From assembly GCA_050249455.1 (NCBI GenBank), contig JBFWQM010000105.1, positions 1 to 16,765 on the forward strand: 16,765 nucleotides of DNA, given 5' to 3'. The notes below the pieces were generated by a model that saw only the letters and a program-made list of their open reading frames with translations, made no database searches and was not told the origin of the DNA. Position numbers and translations under genes: made by a program. The DNA comes from JBFWQM01 sp050249455. GTDB lineage: Bacteria > Pseudomonadota > Alphaproteobacteria > MPNO01 > VGEU01. How positions within the stretch are numbered: position 1 is the stretch's first letter; each line of letters opens with the position of its first letter. Below are positions 1-7,652 of this stretch, piece by piece.

Positions 1-303
1 TGCATCGCGTGCAAGCTGTGCGAGGCGGTCTGCCCGGCCCAGGCGATCACCATCGAGGCGGAGCCGCGCGCCGACGGCAGCCGGCGCACCACCCGCTACG
101 ACATCGACATGACCAAGTGCATCTATTGCGGGCTGTGCGAGGAAGCCTGCCCGGTGGACGCCATCGTCGAGGGGCCGAACTTCGAGTTCGCCACCGAGAC
201 GCGCGAGGAGCTGATGTACAACAAGGACAAGCTCCTGGCGAACGGCGACCGCTGGGAGGAGGAGATCGCCGCCCGCCTCGCCGCCGACGCGCCGTACCGC
301 TAG
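1..303 (+). CDS. nuoI: NADH-quinone oxidoreductase subunit I, C-terminal part (5' end outside window)
   Basis: This is the last 100 residues of the ferredoxin-like subunit of respiratory complex I, which carries electrons through two [4Fe-4S] clusters (N6a and N6b) in the peripheral arm. The reading frame is open from base 1 and stops with TAG at 301-303. Two classic cluster motifs are visible: C1-x2-C4-x2-C7-x3-C11-P and C40-x2-C43-x2-C46-x3-C50-P, counted from the first codon in the window. They are followed by the typical NuoI tail with an FATETREELMYNK-like stretch. The start codon and the N-terminal helix lie upstream of the window, so the gene is truncated by the window edge, not broken. 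It is the first visible gene of the nuo operon, and nuoJ starts 20 bp downstream. Identification is very secure. Confidence 0.96.
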   Translation, partial: CIACKLCEAVCPAQAITIEAEPRADGSRRTTRYDIDMTKCIYCGLCEEACPVDAIVEGPNFEFATETREELMYNKDKLLANGDRWEEEIAARLAADAPYR

Positions 304-323
304 GCCGGGGCAGGGTTCCGACG

Positions 324-932
324 ATGATCATCCAGGCGCTCGCCTTCTACGTCTTCGCCGCCGTCACCATCGGCGCCGCCGTGATGGTGGTCTCGGCGCG
401 CAACCCGGTCCACTCGGTCCTGTTCCTGATCCTCGCCTTCTTCAACGCGGCCGGGCTGTTCGTGCTGATGGGCGCCGAGTTCATCGCGATGATCCTGGTC
501 ATCGTCTATGTCGGCGCCGTCGCCGTGCTGTTCCTGTTCGTCGTGATGATGCTCGACATCAATTTCGCCGAGCTGCGACAGGGATTCCTGCAGTATCTGC
601 CGGTCGGCGGCCTGATCGGGCTGGTGCTGCTGGCCGAGCTGATCTTCCTCGGCGGGACCTGGCTGACCAAGCCGATCGCCGCGGCCCAGCCGGCGGCGCC
701 GGCGGCCGGCCAGCTGACCAACACCCATGCGCTGGGCCGCATCCTCTATACCGACTACCTGCTGCTGTTCCAGCTGTCGGGGCTCGTGCTGCTGGTCGCC
801 ATGGTCGGCGCCATCGTGCTTACCTTGCGCAGCCGCGAGGGCGTGCGCCGCCAGCGCATCGGCGCCCAGGTGGCGCGCACGCGGGCGGAGGCGGTCGAGC
901 TCAAGAAGGTCCAGCCGGGGAGCGGCGTCTGA
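324..932 (+). CDS. nuoJ: NADH-quinone oxidoreductase subunit J
   Basis: NuoJ is a membrane subunit of complex I that lies between the quinone site and the antiporter-like subunits. The 202-residue product has hydrophobic segments at about 5-23, 30-50, 54-77, 92-112 and 142-167. Family landmarks are NPVHSVLF near residue 27 and the GAEF...YVGAVAVLFLFVVMMLD stretch at about 50-78, which includes E52 and the helix that undergoes coupling movements in known structures. After the last membrane segment comes a charged tail of about 34 residues rich in Arg, common in alphaproteobacterial NuoJ. The ATG at 324 gives the expected N-terminus; the open frame extends upstream but there overlaps nuoI out of frame. 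The stop TGA overlaps the nuoK ATG by one base (TGATG), so the two are probably translationally coupled. Confidence 0.96.
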   Translation: MIIQALAFYVFAAVTIGAAVMVVSARNPVHSVLFLILAFFNAAGLFVLMGAEFIAMILVIVYVGAVAVLFLFVVMMLDINFAELRQGFLQYLPVGGLIGLVLLAELIFLGGTWLTKPIAAAQPAAPAAGQLTNTHALGRILYTDYLLLFQLSGLVLLVAMVGAIVLTLRSREGVRRQRIGAQVARTRAEAVELKKVQPGSGV

Positions 933-1240
933 TGGAGATCGGCCTCTCCCACTACCTGACCGTCGCCGCCGTGCTGTTCACGCTCGGCATCTTCGGCATC
1001 TTCCTGAACCGCAAGAACGTGATCATCATCCTGATGTCGGTCGAGCTGATCCTGCTCGCCGTCAACATCAACCTGGTCGCGTTCTCCACCCATCTCGGCG
1101 ACCTGGTCGGTCAGGTGTTCGCGCTGCTGATCCTGACCGTCGCGGCCGCAGAAGCGGCGATCGGGCTCGCCATCATCGTGGTCTACTTCAGGAACCGCGG
1201 CACGATCGCGGTCGAAGACATCAACCTCATGAAGGGGTAG
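932..1240 (+). CDS. nuoK: NADH-quinone oxidoreductase subunit K
   Basis: NuoK is a small three-helix membrane subunit of complex I (MrpC-like) that contributes to the central hydrophilic axis for proton translocation. At 102 residues it has the usual family length. Membrane segments run at about 7-25, 29-49 and 60-84. Two buried glutamates required for activity in the E. coli protein (E36 and E72 there) are present here as E38, in the SVELILLAVNINLVA stretch, and E74, in AAAEAAIGLA. Start ATG 932 overlaps the nuoJ stop by one base, consistent with coupled translation. The nuoL GTG start follows 9 bp after the stop. Confidence 0.97.
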   Translation: MEIGLSHYLTVAAVLFTLGIFGIFLNRKNVIIILMSVELILLAVNINLVAFSTHLGDLVGQVFALLILTVAAAEAAIGLAIIVVYFRNRGTIAVEDINLMKG

Positions 1241-1249
1241 GGGCCGCCC

Positions 1250-3178
1250 GTGTACGCACTCGCGATCTTCCTGCCGCTGATCGCGGCGGCCATCACCGGG
1301 CTGTCGTCGCGGTGGATCGGCGACCGCGCCGCCCAGGTGGTGACCTGCGGCGCCATGCTGCTGTCGGCCCTGATCGGCATCCTGATCTTCTTCCAGGTCG
1401 CGGTCGGCGGCGAGACGCGCGACGTCCTGCTGTTCACCTGGATCGAATCCGACCAGCTCGACGTCGCCTGGTCGCTGCGCTTTGACGCGCTGTCGGCCAC
1501 CATGATCGCGGTCGTCACCATCGTCTCGTGCGCGGTGCACTTCTATTCGATCGGCTACATGCACCACGACCCGTCGGTGCCGCGGTTCATGGCCTATCTG
1601 AGCCTGTTCACCTTCTCGATGCTGATGCTGGTGACGGCCGACAACCTGGTCCAGATGTTCTTCGGCTGGGAAGGCGTCGGGCTGTGCTCCTACCTGCTGA
1701 TCGGGTTCTGGTACGACCGGCCGACCGCCAATGCGGCGGCGATCAAGGCGTTCCTGGTCAATCGGGTTGGCGACTTCGGCTTCGCGCTCGGCATCATGGG
1801 CGTGTTCCTGCTGTTCAACTCGGTCAGCTTCGACGTGATCTTCGCCGCCGCGCCCGACAAGGCGGCGGCGCGGCTCGAGTTCCTGGGCTGGGACACCCAT
1901 GCGCTGACCACGCTGTGCCTCCTCCTGTTCGTCGGTGCGATGGGCAAGAGCGCGCAGCTCGGCCTGCACACCTGGCTGCCCGACGCGATGGAGGGCCCGA
2001 CCCCGGTGTCGGCGCTGATCCACGCCGCCACCATGGTGACAGCCGGCGTGTTCATGGTCGCGCGGCTGTCGCCCCTGTTCGAGTATTCGCCGACCGCGCT
2101 CGCCGTCGTCACGGTGGTCGGGGCCACCACCGCGTTCTTCGCCGCGACGGTCGGCCTGTGCCAGAACGACATCAAGCGGGTGATCGCCTATTCGACGTGC
2201 AGCCAGCTCGGCTACATGTTCTTCGCCTGCGGCGTGTCGGCCTACGCCGCCGGCATCTTCCACCTGATGACGCACGCCTTCTTCAAGGCTCTCCTGTTTC
2301 TCGGCGCCGGCTCGGTGATCCACGCCATGTCGGCGGAGCAGGACATGCGCAAGATGGGCGGCATCTGGCGGATGATCCCGTTCACCTACGCCGTGATGTG
2401 GATCGGCAGCCTGGCGCTCGCCGGCATCCCGTTCTTCGCCGGCTACTTCTCCAAGGACATCATCCTGGAGTCGGCCTTTGCGGCGCACACCGGAGTCGGC
2501 GCCTATGCCTTCTGGCTCGGCATGGCGGCGGCGCTGATGACGGCGTTCTACTCCTGGCGGCTCCTGTTCATGACCTTCCACGGCGCGCCGCGCGCCGACG
2601 AGAAGACCATGGCGCACGTCCATGAATCGCCGCTCTCGATGACGGTGCCGCTCGCGGTCCTCGCGACCGGGGCGCTGCTGGCGGGCTATCTCGGCTACGA
2701 CCTCTTCGTCGGCGAGCACAGCCACGATTTCTGGGGCAAGGCGATCTTTGTGCTGCCGACCAACACGGCGCTGCACGATGCCCATCATGTCCCGGCCTGG
2801 GTCAAGCTGGGCCCGATCGTGGTCGCGGTGGCGGGCATCGCGCTCGCCTGGCTGATGTACGTCGCGCGGCCTGACCTGCCGGGCATCGTCGCCAACCGGT
2901 TCCGCGCGATCTACCTCTTCTTCTACAACAAGTGGTACTTCGACGAACTCTACGATTGGCTGTTCGTCCGCCCGGCCCACGTCATCGGCCGCGGCCTGTG
3001 GAAGGAGGGCGACGGCGCGCTGATCGACGGCCTGGGGCCGGACGGCATCGCCGCTGTGACGCGCGACTTCGCGCGCCGGGTCAGCCGGCTGCAGACCGGC
3101 TATGTCTATCATTACGCCTTCGCGATGCTGATCGGGGTCGTCGTCCTGGTCACCTGGAACCTGTACCGGGCGGGCTGA
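1250..3178 (+). CDS. nuoL: NADH-quinone oxidoreductase subunit L (antiporter-like)
   Basis: NuoL is the distal antiporter-like proton-pumping subunit of complex I. The 642-residue product is a typical length and is almost entirely transmembrane helices, ending in the long amphipathic lateral-helix region and a final anchor helix near the C-terminus. Functional residues are visible: E141 in FFGWEGVGLCSYLLIGFW, K233 in GAMGKSAQLGLHTWLPDAMEGPTPVSALIH (with H258), K346 in THAFFKALLF and K402 in GYFSKDIILE. These correspond to the E. coli glutamate, the two central lysines and K399. The start is GTG at 1250, preceded by a G-rich stretch (GGGGTAGGGG) that can serve as ribosome binding site and overlaps the nuoK stop. 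No frameshift or missing catalytic residue is seen. nuoM follows after 4 bp. Confidence 0.97.
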   Translation: MYALAIFLPLIAAAITGLSSRWIGDRAAQVVTCGAMLLSALIGILIFFQVAVGGETRDVLLFTWIESDQLDVAWSLRFDALSATMIAVVTIVSCAVHFYSIGYMHHDPSVPRFMAYLSLFTFSMLMLVTADNLVQMFFGWEGVGLCSYLLIGFWYDRPTANAAAIKAFLVNRVGDFGFALGIMGVFLLFNSVSFDVIFAAAPDKAAARLEFLGWDTHALTTLCLLLFVGAMGKSAQLGLHTWLPDAMEGPTPVSALIHAATMVTAGVFMVARLSPLFEYSPTALAVVTVVGATTAFFAATVGLCQNDIKRVIAYSTCSQLGYMFFACGVSAYAAGIFHLMTHAFFKALLFLGAGSVIHAMSAEQDMRKMGGIWRMIPFTYAVMWIGSLALAGIPFFAGYFSKDIILESAFAAHTGVGAYAFWLGMAAALMTAFYSWRLLFMTFHGAPRADEKTMAHVHESPLSMTVPLAVLATGALLAGYLGYDLFVGEHSHDFWGKAIFVLPTNTALHDAHHVPAWVKLGPIVVAVAGIALAWLMYVARPDLPGIVANRFRAIYLFFYNKWYFDELYDWLFVRPAHVIGRGLWKEGDGALIDGLGPDGIAAVTRDFARRVSRLQTGYVYHYAFAMLIGVVVLVTWNLYRAG

Positions 3179-3182
3179 GACG

Positions 3183-4697
3183 ATGAACGACCTGCCCATC
3201 CTGTCGATCGTCACCTTCCTGCCGCTGGTCGGCGCGCTGTTCATCCTGTTCGTGCGCGGCGACGAGGCGACGGTCGCGCGCAATGCCCGCTACACCGCGC
3301 TGTGGACGTCCCTGATCACCTTCCTGCTGTCGCTGTGGCTGTGGATCGGCTTCGACAGCGGCACCGCCGGCTTCCAGTTCGTCGAGAAGTTCGCGTGGAT
3401 CCCAGCCTTCGGCATCAACTACCACATGGGCGTGGACGGCATCTCGATGCTGTTCGTCGTGCTGTCCACCTTCTTGACCCCGATCTGCGTGCTGGCAAGC
3501 TGGGAGGCGGTGAGCGCGCGGGTCAAGGAGTACATGGTCGCCTTCCTGGTGCTCGAGACCCTGATGGTGGGCACCTTCGCCGCGCTCGACATCGTCCTGT
3601 TCTACGTCTTCTTCGAGGGCGTGCTGATCCCGATGTTCCTGATCATCGGCGTGTGGGGCGGCGCGCGGCGGGTCTACTCGGCGTTCAAGTTCTTCCTGTT
3701 CACCCTGGCCGGCTCGGTGCTGATGCTGGTCGCCATCCTGGCGATGTTCTTCACCGCCGGGACGACCGACATCCCGACCCTGATGGGCCACGGCTTCCCG
3801 CACGGCATGCAGCTCTGGCTGTGGCTCGCCTTCTTCGCCTCCTTCGCGGTCAAGGTGCCGATGTGGCCGGTGCACACCTGGCTGCCCGACGCCCACGTCG
3901 AGGCGCCGACCGCCGGGTCGGTCATCCTGGCCGGCGTGCTGCTGAAGATGGGCGCCTACGGCTTCCTGCGGTTCTCGCTGCCGATGCTGCCCTATGCCAG
4001 CGAGTACTTCACGCCACTGGTCTACACGCTCTCCATCGTCGCCATCATCTACACCTCGCTCGTCGCGCTGGTGCAGGAGGACATGAAGAAGCTCATCGCC
4101 TATTCTTCCGTGGCGCACATGGGCTTCGTCACCATCGGCATCTTCACCGTCACCTTCCAGGGCCTGCAGGGCGCGCTGGTCCAGATGCTGAGCCACGGCA
4201 TCGTCTCGGGCGCCTTGTTCCTGTGCGTCGGCGTCGTGTACGACCGGCTGCACACCCGCGAGATCGCGCGCTACGGCGGGCTGGTCCACCGCATGCCGGC
4301 CTATGCGCTGGTCTTCATGGTCTTCATGCTCGGCTCGGTCGGGCTTCCTGGCACCTCGGGCTTCGTCGGCGAGTTCCTGATCCTTGTCGGCGCCTTCAAG
4401 GCCTCGACCCTGGTCGCGGTGTTCGCCACAACCGGCGTCGTGCTCGGCGCCGCCTACATGTTGTGGCTCTACCGCCGCGTCATCTTCGGCCGGCTGACCA
4501 AGGACGACCTCAAGGCGATGCTGGACCTCAGCCCGCGCGAGATCGCGGTGTTCGCGCCGCTGGTCGCGGTCACCCTTTGGATGGGCGTCTGGCCGGGGCC
4601 GTTCCTCAAGGTGATGGAGGCGTCCGTCGCCAACATGATCGCCAAGCACCAGGCCGCGCTCGCCGCGGTCGGCTCGGTCGCCCTGGCCGGGAACTAG
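3183..4697 (+). CDS. nuoM: NADH-quinone oxidoreductase subunit M (antiporter-like)
   Basis: NuoM is the middle antiporter-like proton-pumping subunit of complex I. The 504-residue product matches the usual length and has about fourteen hydrophobic segments. Key residues are present: E145 in YVFFEGVLIPMF, K224 in FAVKVPMWPVHTWLPDAHVEAPTAGSV, K255 in GVLLKMGAYG and E397 in GTSGFVGEFLILVGAF, equivalent to E144, K234, K265 and E407 of E. coli NuoM. The ATG at 3183 lies 4 bp after the nuoL TGA and reuses a G-rich sequence inside the nuoL tail as ribosome binding site. The gene ends with TAG at 4695-4697, which is itself part of the nuoN Shine-Dalgarno. Confidence 0.97.
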   Translation: MNDLPILSIVTFLPLVGALFILFVRGDEATVARNARYTALWTSLITFLLSLWLWIGFDSGTAGFQFVEKFAWIPAFGINYHMGVDGISMLFVVLSTFLTPICVLASWEAVSARVKEYMVAFLVLETLMVGTFAALDIVLFYVFFEGVLIPMFLIIGVWGGARRVYSAFKFFLFTLAGSVLMLVAILAMFFTAGTTDIPTLMGHGFPHGMQLWLWLAFFASFAVKVPMWPVHTWLPDAHVEAPTAGSVILAGVLLKMGAYGFLRFSLPMLPYASEYFTPLVYTLSIVAIIYTSLVALVQEDMKKLIAYSSVAHMGFVTIGIFTVTFQGLQGALVQMLSHGIVSGALFLCVGVVYDRLHTREIARYGGLVHRMPAYALVFMVFMLGSVGLPGTSGFVGEFLILVGAFKASTLVAVFATTGVVLGAAYMLWLYRRVIFGRLTKDDLKAMLDLSPREIAVFAPLVAVTLWMGVWPGPFLKVMEASVANMIAKHQAALAAVGSVALAGN

Positions 4698-4703
4698 GAG
4701 AGG
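4696..4703 (+). promoter_or_regulatory. Shine-Dalgarno of nuoN overlapping the nuoM stop
   Basis: The bases AGGAGAGG form one of the clearest ribosome binding sites in the window. They overlap the last two bases of the nuoM TAG and end 3 bp before the ATG at 4707. Its strength supports the chosen nuoN start and suggests that nuoN initiation is less dependent on read-through from nuoM than the overlapping junctions elsewhere in the operon. Confidence 0.6.
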
Positions 4704-4706
4704 CCG

Positions 4707-6152
4707 ATGGCGAGCCTGCCCAACCTGCTGCCCAGCTTCCCCGAGATCCTGCTCGCCGTCCTGGCGATGGCGCTCCTGATGTACGGCGCGTTCGTCGGCG
4801 ACCGCGCCTTCCGCGCCATCTCGTGGATCGCCGTGCTCGGCCTGGTGGCGGCCGGCGTCGTGCTTTCGGTCGTGGCGGGGCCGCGCACCCTGACCTACGG
4901 CAACCAGTTCGTGCTCGACGGTTTCGCCCACTTCATGAAGTGGCTGGTGCTGATCGGCTCCGGCCTCGCCATCGCCATGTCGCTGTCATTCGCCGAGCGC
5001 GAGCGGTTCGCCCGGTTCGAGTACCCGGTGCTGATCCTGTTCGCGACCGTCGGCATGCTGATGATGGTGTCGGCCAACGACCTGATCTCGCTCTATGTCG
5101 GGCTGGAGCTGCAGAGCCTGTCGCTCTACGTCATCGCCGCCTTCAACCGCGACAACCTGCGCTCGACCGAGGCGGGGCTGAAATACTTCGTTCTCGGCGC
5201 GCTGTCGTCGGGCATGCTGCTGTACGGCGCCTCGCTGGTCTACGGCTTCGCCGGCACGACCAATTTCGAGACCCTGGCCGCGCTCCTGAAAGGCGCCGGC
5301 ACGCCCGGCATCGGCCTGACCGTCGGGCTGGTGTTCGTGATCGCCGGCCTCGCCTTCAAGGTCTCCGCCGTGCCGTTCCACATGTGGACGCCCGACGTCT
5401 ACGAGGGTGCGCCGACCCCGGTGACCGCCTTCTTCTCCGCGGCGCCTAAGATCGCCGCGGTGGCGCTGTTCGTGCGCACGATGGTGGGGCCGTTCGGCGA
5501 CCTGATCGCGCAGTGGCAGCAGGTCATCATCTTCATCTCGGTCGCCTCGATGCTGGTCGGCGCCTTCGCCGCGATCTGGCAGTCCAACATTAAGCGGCTG
5601 ATGGCCTACAGCTCGATCGGCCACATTGGCTACGCGCTGGTCGGCCTGGCCGCGGGGACGGAGGCCGGCGTCGCCTCGATCGGCATCTACATGGCGATCT
5701 ACATCGTCATGAACATCGGCACGTTCTGCTGCATCCTGTGCATGCGCCAGTATGGCCGGATGGTGGAGGGGATCGACGACCTGGCCGGCCTGTCGCGCAC
5801 CCAGCCGATGCTGGCGGCGGCGTTCGCGATCTTCATGTTCTCGATGGCTGGGATCCCGCCGCTCGCCGGGTTCTTCGCCAAGCTCTACGTCTTCCTGGCC
5901 GCGGTGAACGCGGGCCTCTACGTCCTGGCGGTGATCGGCCTGCTGACTAGCGTGGTGTCGGCGTTCTACTACCTGCGCATCATCAAGCTGATGTACTTCG
6001 ACGAGCCGAAGGAGCCGTTCGACCGCCCCGCGGGGCGCGAGATCAAGCTGATCCTGGCGGCGTCCAGCCTGTTCATCCTGCTGTTCTTCGTTTATCCCAG
6101 CCCCGTCATCAGCGGCGCCACGGCGGCCGCCAAGGTGCTGTTCCCCGGTTGA
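4707..6152 (+). CDS. nuoN: NADH-quinone oxidoreductase subunit N (antiporter-like)
   Basis: NuoN is the third antiporter-like proton-pumping subunit of complex I, closest to NuoK. The 481-residue length fits the family. Signature residues are E134 in YVGLELQSLSLYV, K218 in IAGLAFKVSAVPFHMWTPDVYEGAPTPVTAFFS, K248 in AAPKIAAVALF and K392 in PLAGFFAKLYVFLAA, matching E133, K217, K247 and K395 of E. coli NuoN. Together with intact NuoK, NuoL and NuoM this indicates a complete proton path. The TGA at 6150-6152 lies within the TTG start of birA (TTGA), a 4-nt overlap. It is the last complex I gene, but the operon appears to continue. Confidence 0.97.
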   Translation: MASLPNLLPSFPEILLAVLAMALLMYGAFVGDRAFRAISWIAVLGLVAAGVVLSVVAGPRTLTYGNQFVLDGFAHFMKWLVLIGSGLAIAMSLSFAERERFARFEYPVLILFATVGMLMMVSANDLISLYVGLELQSLSLYVIAAFNRDNLRSTEAGLKYFVLGALSSGMLLYGASLVYGFAGTTNFETLAALLKGAGTPGIGLTVGLVFVIAGLAFKVSAVPFHMWTPDVYEGAPTPVTAFFSAAPKIAAVALFVRTMVGPFGDLIAQWQQVIIFISVASMLVGAFAAIWQSNIKRLMAYSSIGHIGYALVGLAAGTEAGVASIGIYMAIYIVMNIGTFCCILCMRQYGRMVEGIDDLAGLSRTQPMLAAAFAIFMFSMAGIPPLAGFFAKLYVFLAAVNAGLYVLAVIGLLTSVVSAFYYLRIIKLMYFDEPKEPFDRPAGREIKLILAASSLFILLFFVYPSPVISGATAAAKVLFPG

Positions 6153-6868
6153 CCCGGCCCGCGCTCCCCGACGGCTGGCGCCTCGTCGAGGTCGCCGAAA
6201 CCGACAGCACCAACGACGAGGCGCACCGCCTGATCGCGGCCGGGGCCGGGCACGGCACGGTGGTGCGGGCCGACCGTCAGTCGGCTGGCCGGGGACGCCG
6301 CGGGCGGACCTGGGTGTCGCCGCCGGGCAACCTGTACATGTCGATCGTCGCCGACGTGACGGCCGCGCAGGCCGGGCAGCTCGCGTTCGTCGCGGCGCTG
6401 GCGGCCGGCGACGCGCTGGCCGCGGGCGGCTGCGTCCGCTTCAAGTGGCCCAACGACCTGATGGTGCGCGGCCGCAAGGCCGGCGGCATCCTGATCGAGG
6501 CCGACGGCGGCTTCGCCGTGGTCGGGATCGGCGTCAACGTCGTGTCGGCGCCGGCGGAGACGGCCTATCCGGCGACCTCGCTCGCCGACGCCGGCTGGCC
6601 GCCGGCGGCGCCGGCCGTCCTGTGCGCCGACGTGGCCGCGGGCTTCGCGGCATGGTATGCCCGATGGCGCAGCGAAGGGTTCGCGCCGGTGCGCGAGGCA
6701 TGGCTCGGCCGCGCCGCCGGGCTCGGCGGGCCGGTGACCGCCCGGCTGCCGGCCGCCACCTGCCGCGGCACGTTCCGCGCCCTCGACCAGGACGGGGCGC
6801 TGATCCTGGAGGAGGCGGACGGCGCGCTGCGGCGGATCGCGGCCGGCGACGTCAGTCTCGGAGCCTGA
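6149..6868 (+). CDS. birA: Biotin--[acetyl-CoA carboxylase] ligase, no HTH domain
   Basis: This enzyme joins biotin to a lysine on carboxylase carrier proteins (for example AccB) through biotinyl-5'-AMP. The 239-residue product has the catalytic signatures in order: DSTNDEA at 19-25, the biotin/adenylate loop GRGRRGRTW at 47-55, KWPNDL at 99-104 and KAGGILIE at 110-117, then a small C-terminal domain. The N-terminal winged-helix repressor domain of E. coli BirA (321 residues) is absent, so it should be a ligase only and not a regulator of biotin synthesis. The start is TTG, overlapping the nuoN stop by 4 nt. The next in-frame alternatives (GTG near 6260) would remove the DSTN motif, so TTG is preferred; it implies coupled and perhaps low-level translation. 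A birA gene behind nuoN is a recurring alphaproteobacterial arrangement. Confidence 0.93.
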   Translation: MTRPALPDGWRLVEVAETDSTNDEAHRLIAAGAGHGTVVRADRQSAGRGRRGRTWVSPPGNLYMSIVADVTAAQAGQLAFVAALAAGDALAAGGCVRFKWPNDLMVRGRKAGGILIEADGGFAVVGIGVNVVSAPAETAYPATSLADAGWPPAAPAVLCADVAAGFAAWYARWRSEGFAPVREAWLGRAAGLGGPVTARLPAATCRGTFRALDQDGALILEEADGALRRIAAGDVSLGA

Positions 6869-6872
6869 GCCG

Positions 6873-7652
6873 ATGCTGCTCGCGATCGACGCCGGCAACA
6901 CCAACACCGTCTTCGCCGTCTACGAGGGCGCGACCTTGCGCGGCGAATGGCGCGCGCACAGCGATTCCAAGCGCACGGCCGACGAATACGGCGTGTGGCT
7001 GGCCCAGCTCATGGCGCTGCAGCAGCTGCGGCCCGGCGACGTGTCGGACGCGATCATCGCAACCGTGGTGCCGGAAACCCTGTTCAGCCTGCGCACCCTG
7101 TGCCGGCGCTATTTCCAGACCGAGCCGATGGTGATCGGCGAGCCGGGCGTCGACATCGGCATCGGCGTCCTGGTTGAGGCGCCGGAGGAAGTGGGCGCCG
7201 ACCGGCTGGTCAACGCCGCCGCGGCGCATGCCCGCTACGGCGGGCCGCTGATCGTGATCGACTTCGGCACCGCGACCACCTTCGACGTGGTGGATTCCAG
7301 CGGCAATTACTGCGGCGGCGTTATCGCGCCGGGGGTCAACCTGTCGATGGACGCGCTGCACATGGCGGCGGCCAAGCTGCCACGGGTCGCCGTGCAGCGG
7401 CCGGCGTCGGTGATCGGGCGGCGCACCGTGCCGGCGATGATGTCGGGGGTCTATTGGGGCTATGTCAGCCTGATCGAGGGCCTGGTCGCGCGCATCAAGG
7501 CCGAGTTCGGCAGTCCGATGAAGGTGGTCGGCACCGGCGGTCTGTCGCCGCTGTTCGCCGGCGCGACCACGGTGATCGAGGCGCTGGACGTCGAGCTGAC
7601 GTTGCGCGGCCTGCAGGAAATCCATCAGCGCAACAAGGGTCGGTCCGGATAG
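6873..7652 (+). CDS. coaX: Type III pantothenate kinase
   Basis: CoaX phosphorylates pantothenate in the first step of coenzyme A synthesis and is not feedback-inhibited by CoA like CoaA. The 259-residue length is typical. ASKHA-fold motifs are visible: the phosphate loop DAGNTNT at 6-12, GADRLVNA at 108-115 (catalytic/pantothenate region), IDFGTATTFDVV at 129-140, GGVIAPGV at 148-155 and a second glycine-rich motif GTGGLS at 220-225. It starts with ATG 4 bp after the birA stop, without a strong Shine-Dalgarno of its own, and its TAG directly abuts the ATG of the RNase J gene. Biotin ligase and CoA kinase side by side both support acyl-CoA metabolism, but co-regulation is an inference. Confidence 0.94.
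   Translation: MLLAIDAGNTNTVFAVYEGATLRGEWRAHSDSKRTADEYGVWLAQLMALQQLRPGDVSDAIIATVVPETLFSLRTLCRRYFQTEPMVIGEPGVDIGIGVLVEAPEEVGADRLVNAAAAHARYGGPLIVIDFGTATTFDVVDSSGNYCGGVIAPGVNLSMDALHMAAAKLPRVAVQRPASVIGRRTVPAMMSGVYWGYVSLIEGLVARIKAEFGSPMKVVGTGGLSPLFAGATTVIEALDVELTLRGLQEIHQRNKGRSG

Noticed and set aside
755..3283. 842-codon open frame on the - strand opposite nuoJ-nuoL
   Set aside because: It lies antisense to well-identified nuo genes, its product is dominated by Arg, Asp, His, Gly and Gln repeats typical of the reverse frame of GC-rich genes, and it shows no domain.
3302..5449. 715-codon + strand frame spanning nuoM and nuoN
   Set aside because: It is out of frame with both genes, has no motifs, and its Arg/His-rich product reflects GC skew at codon positions.
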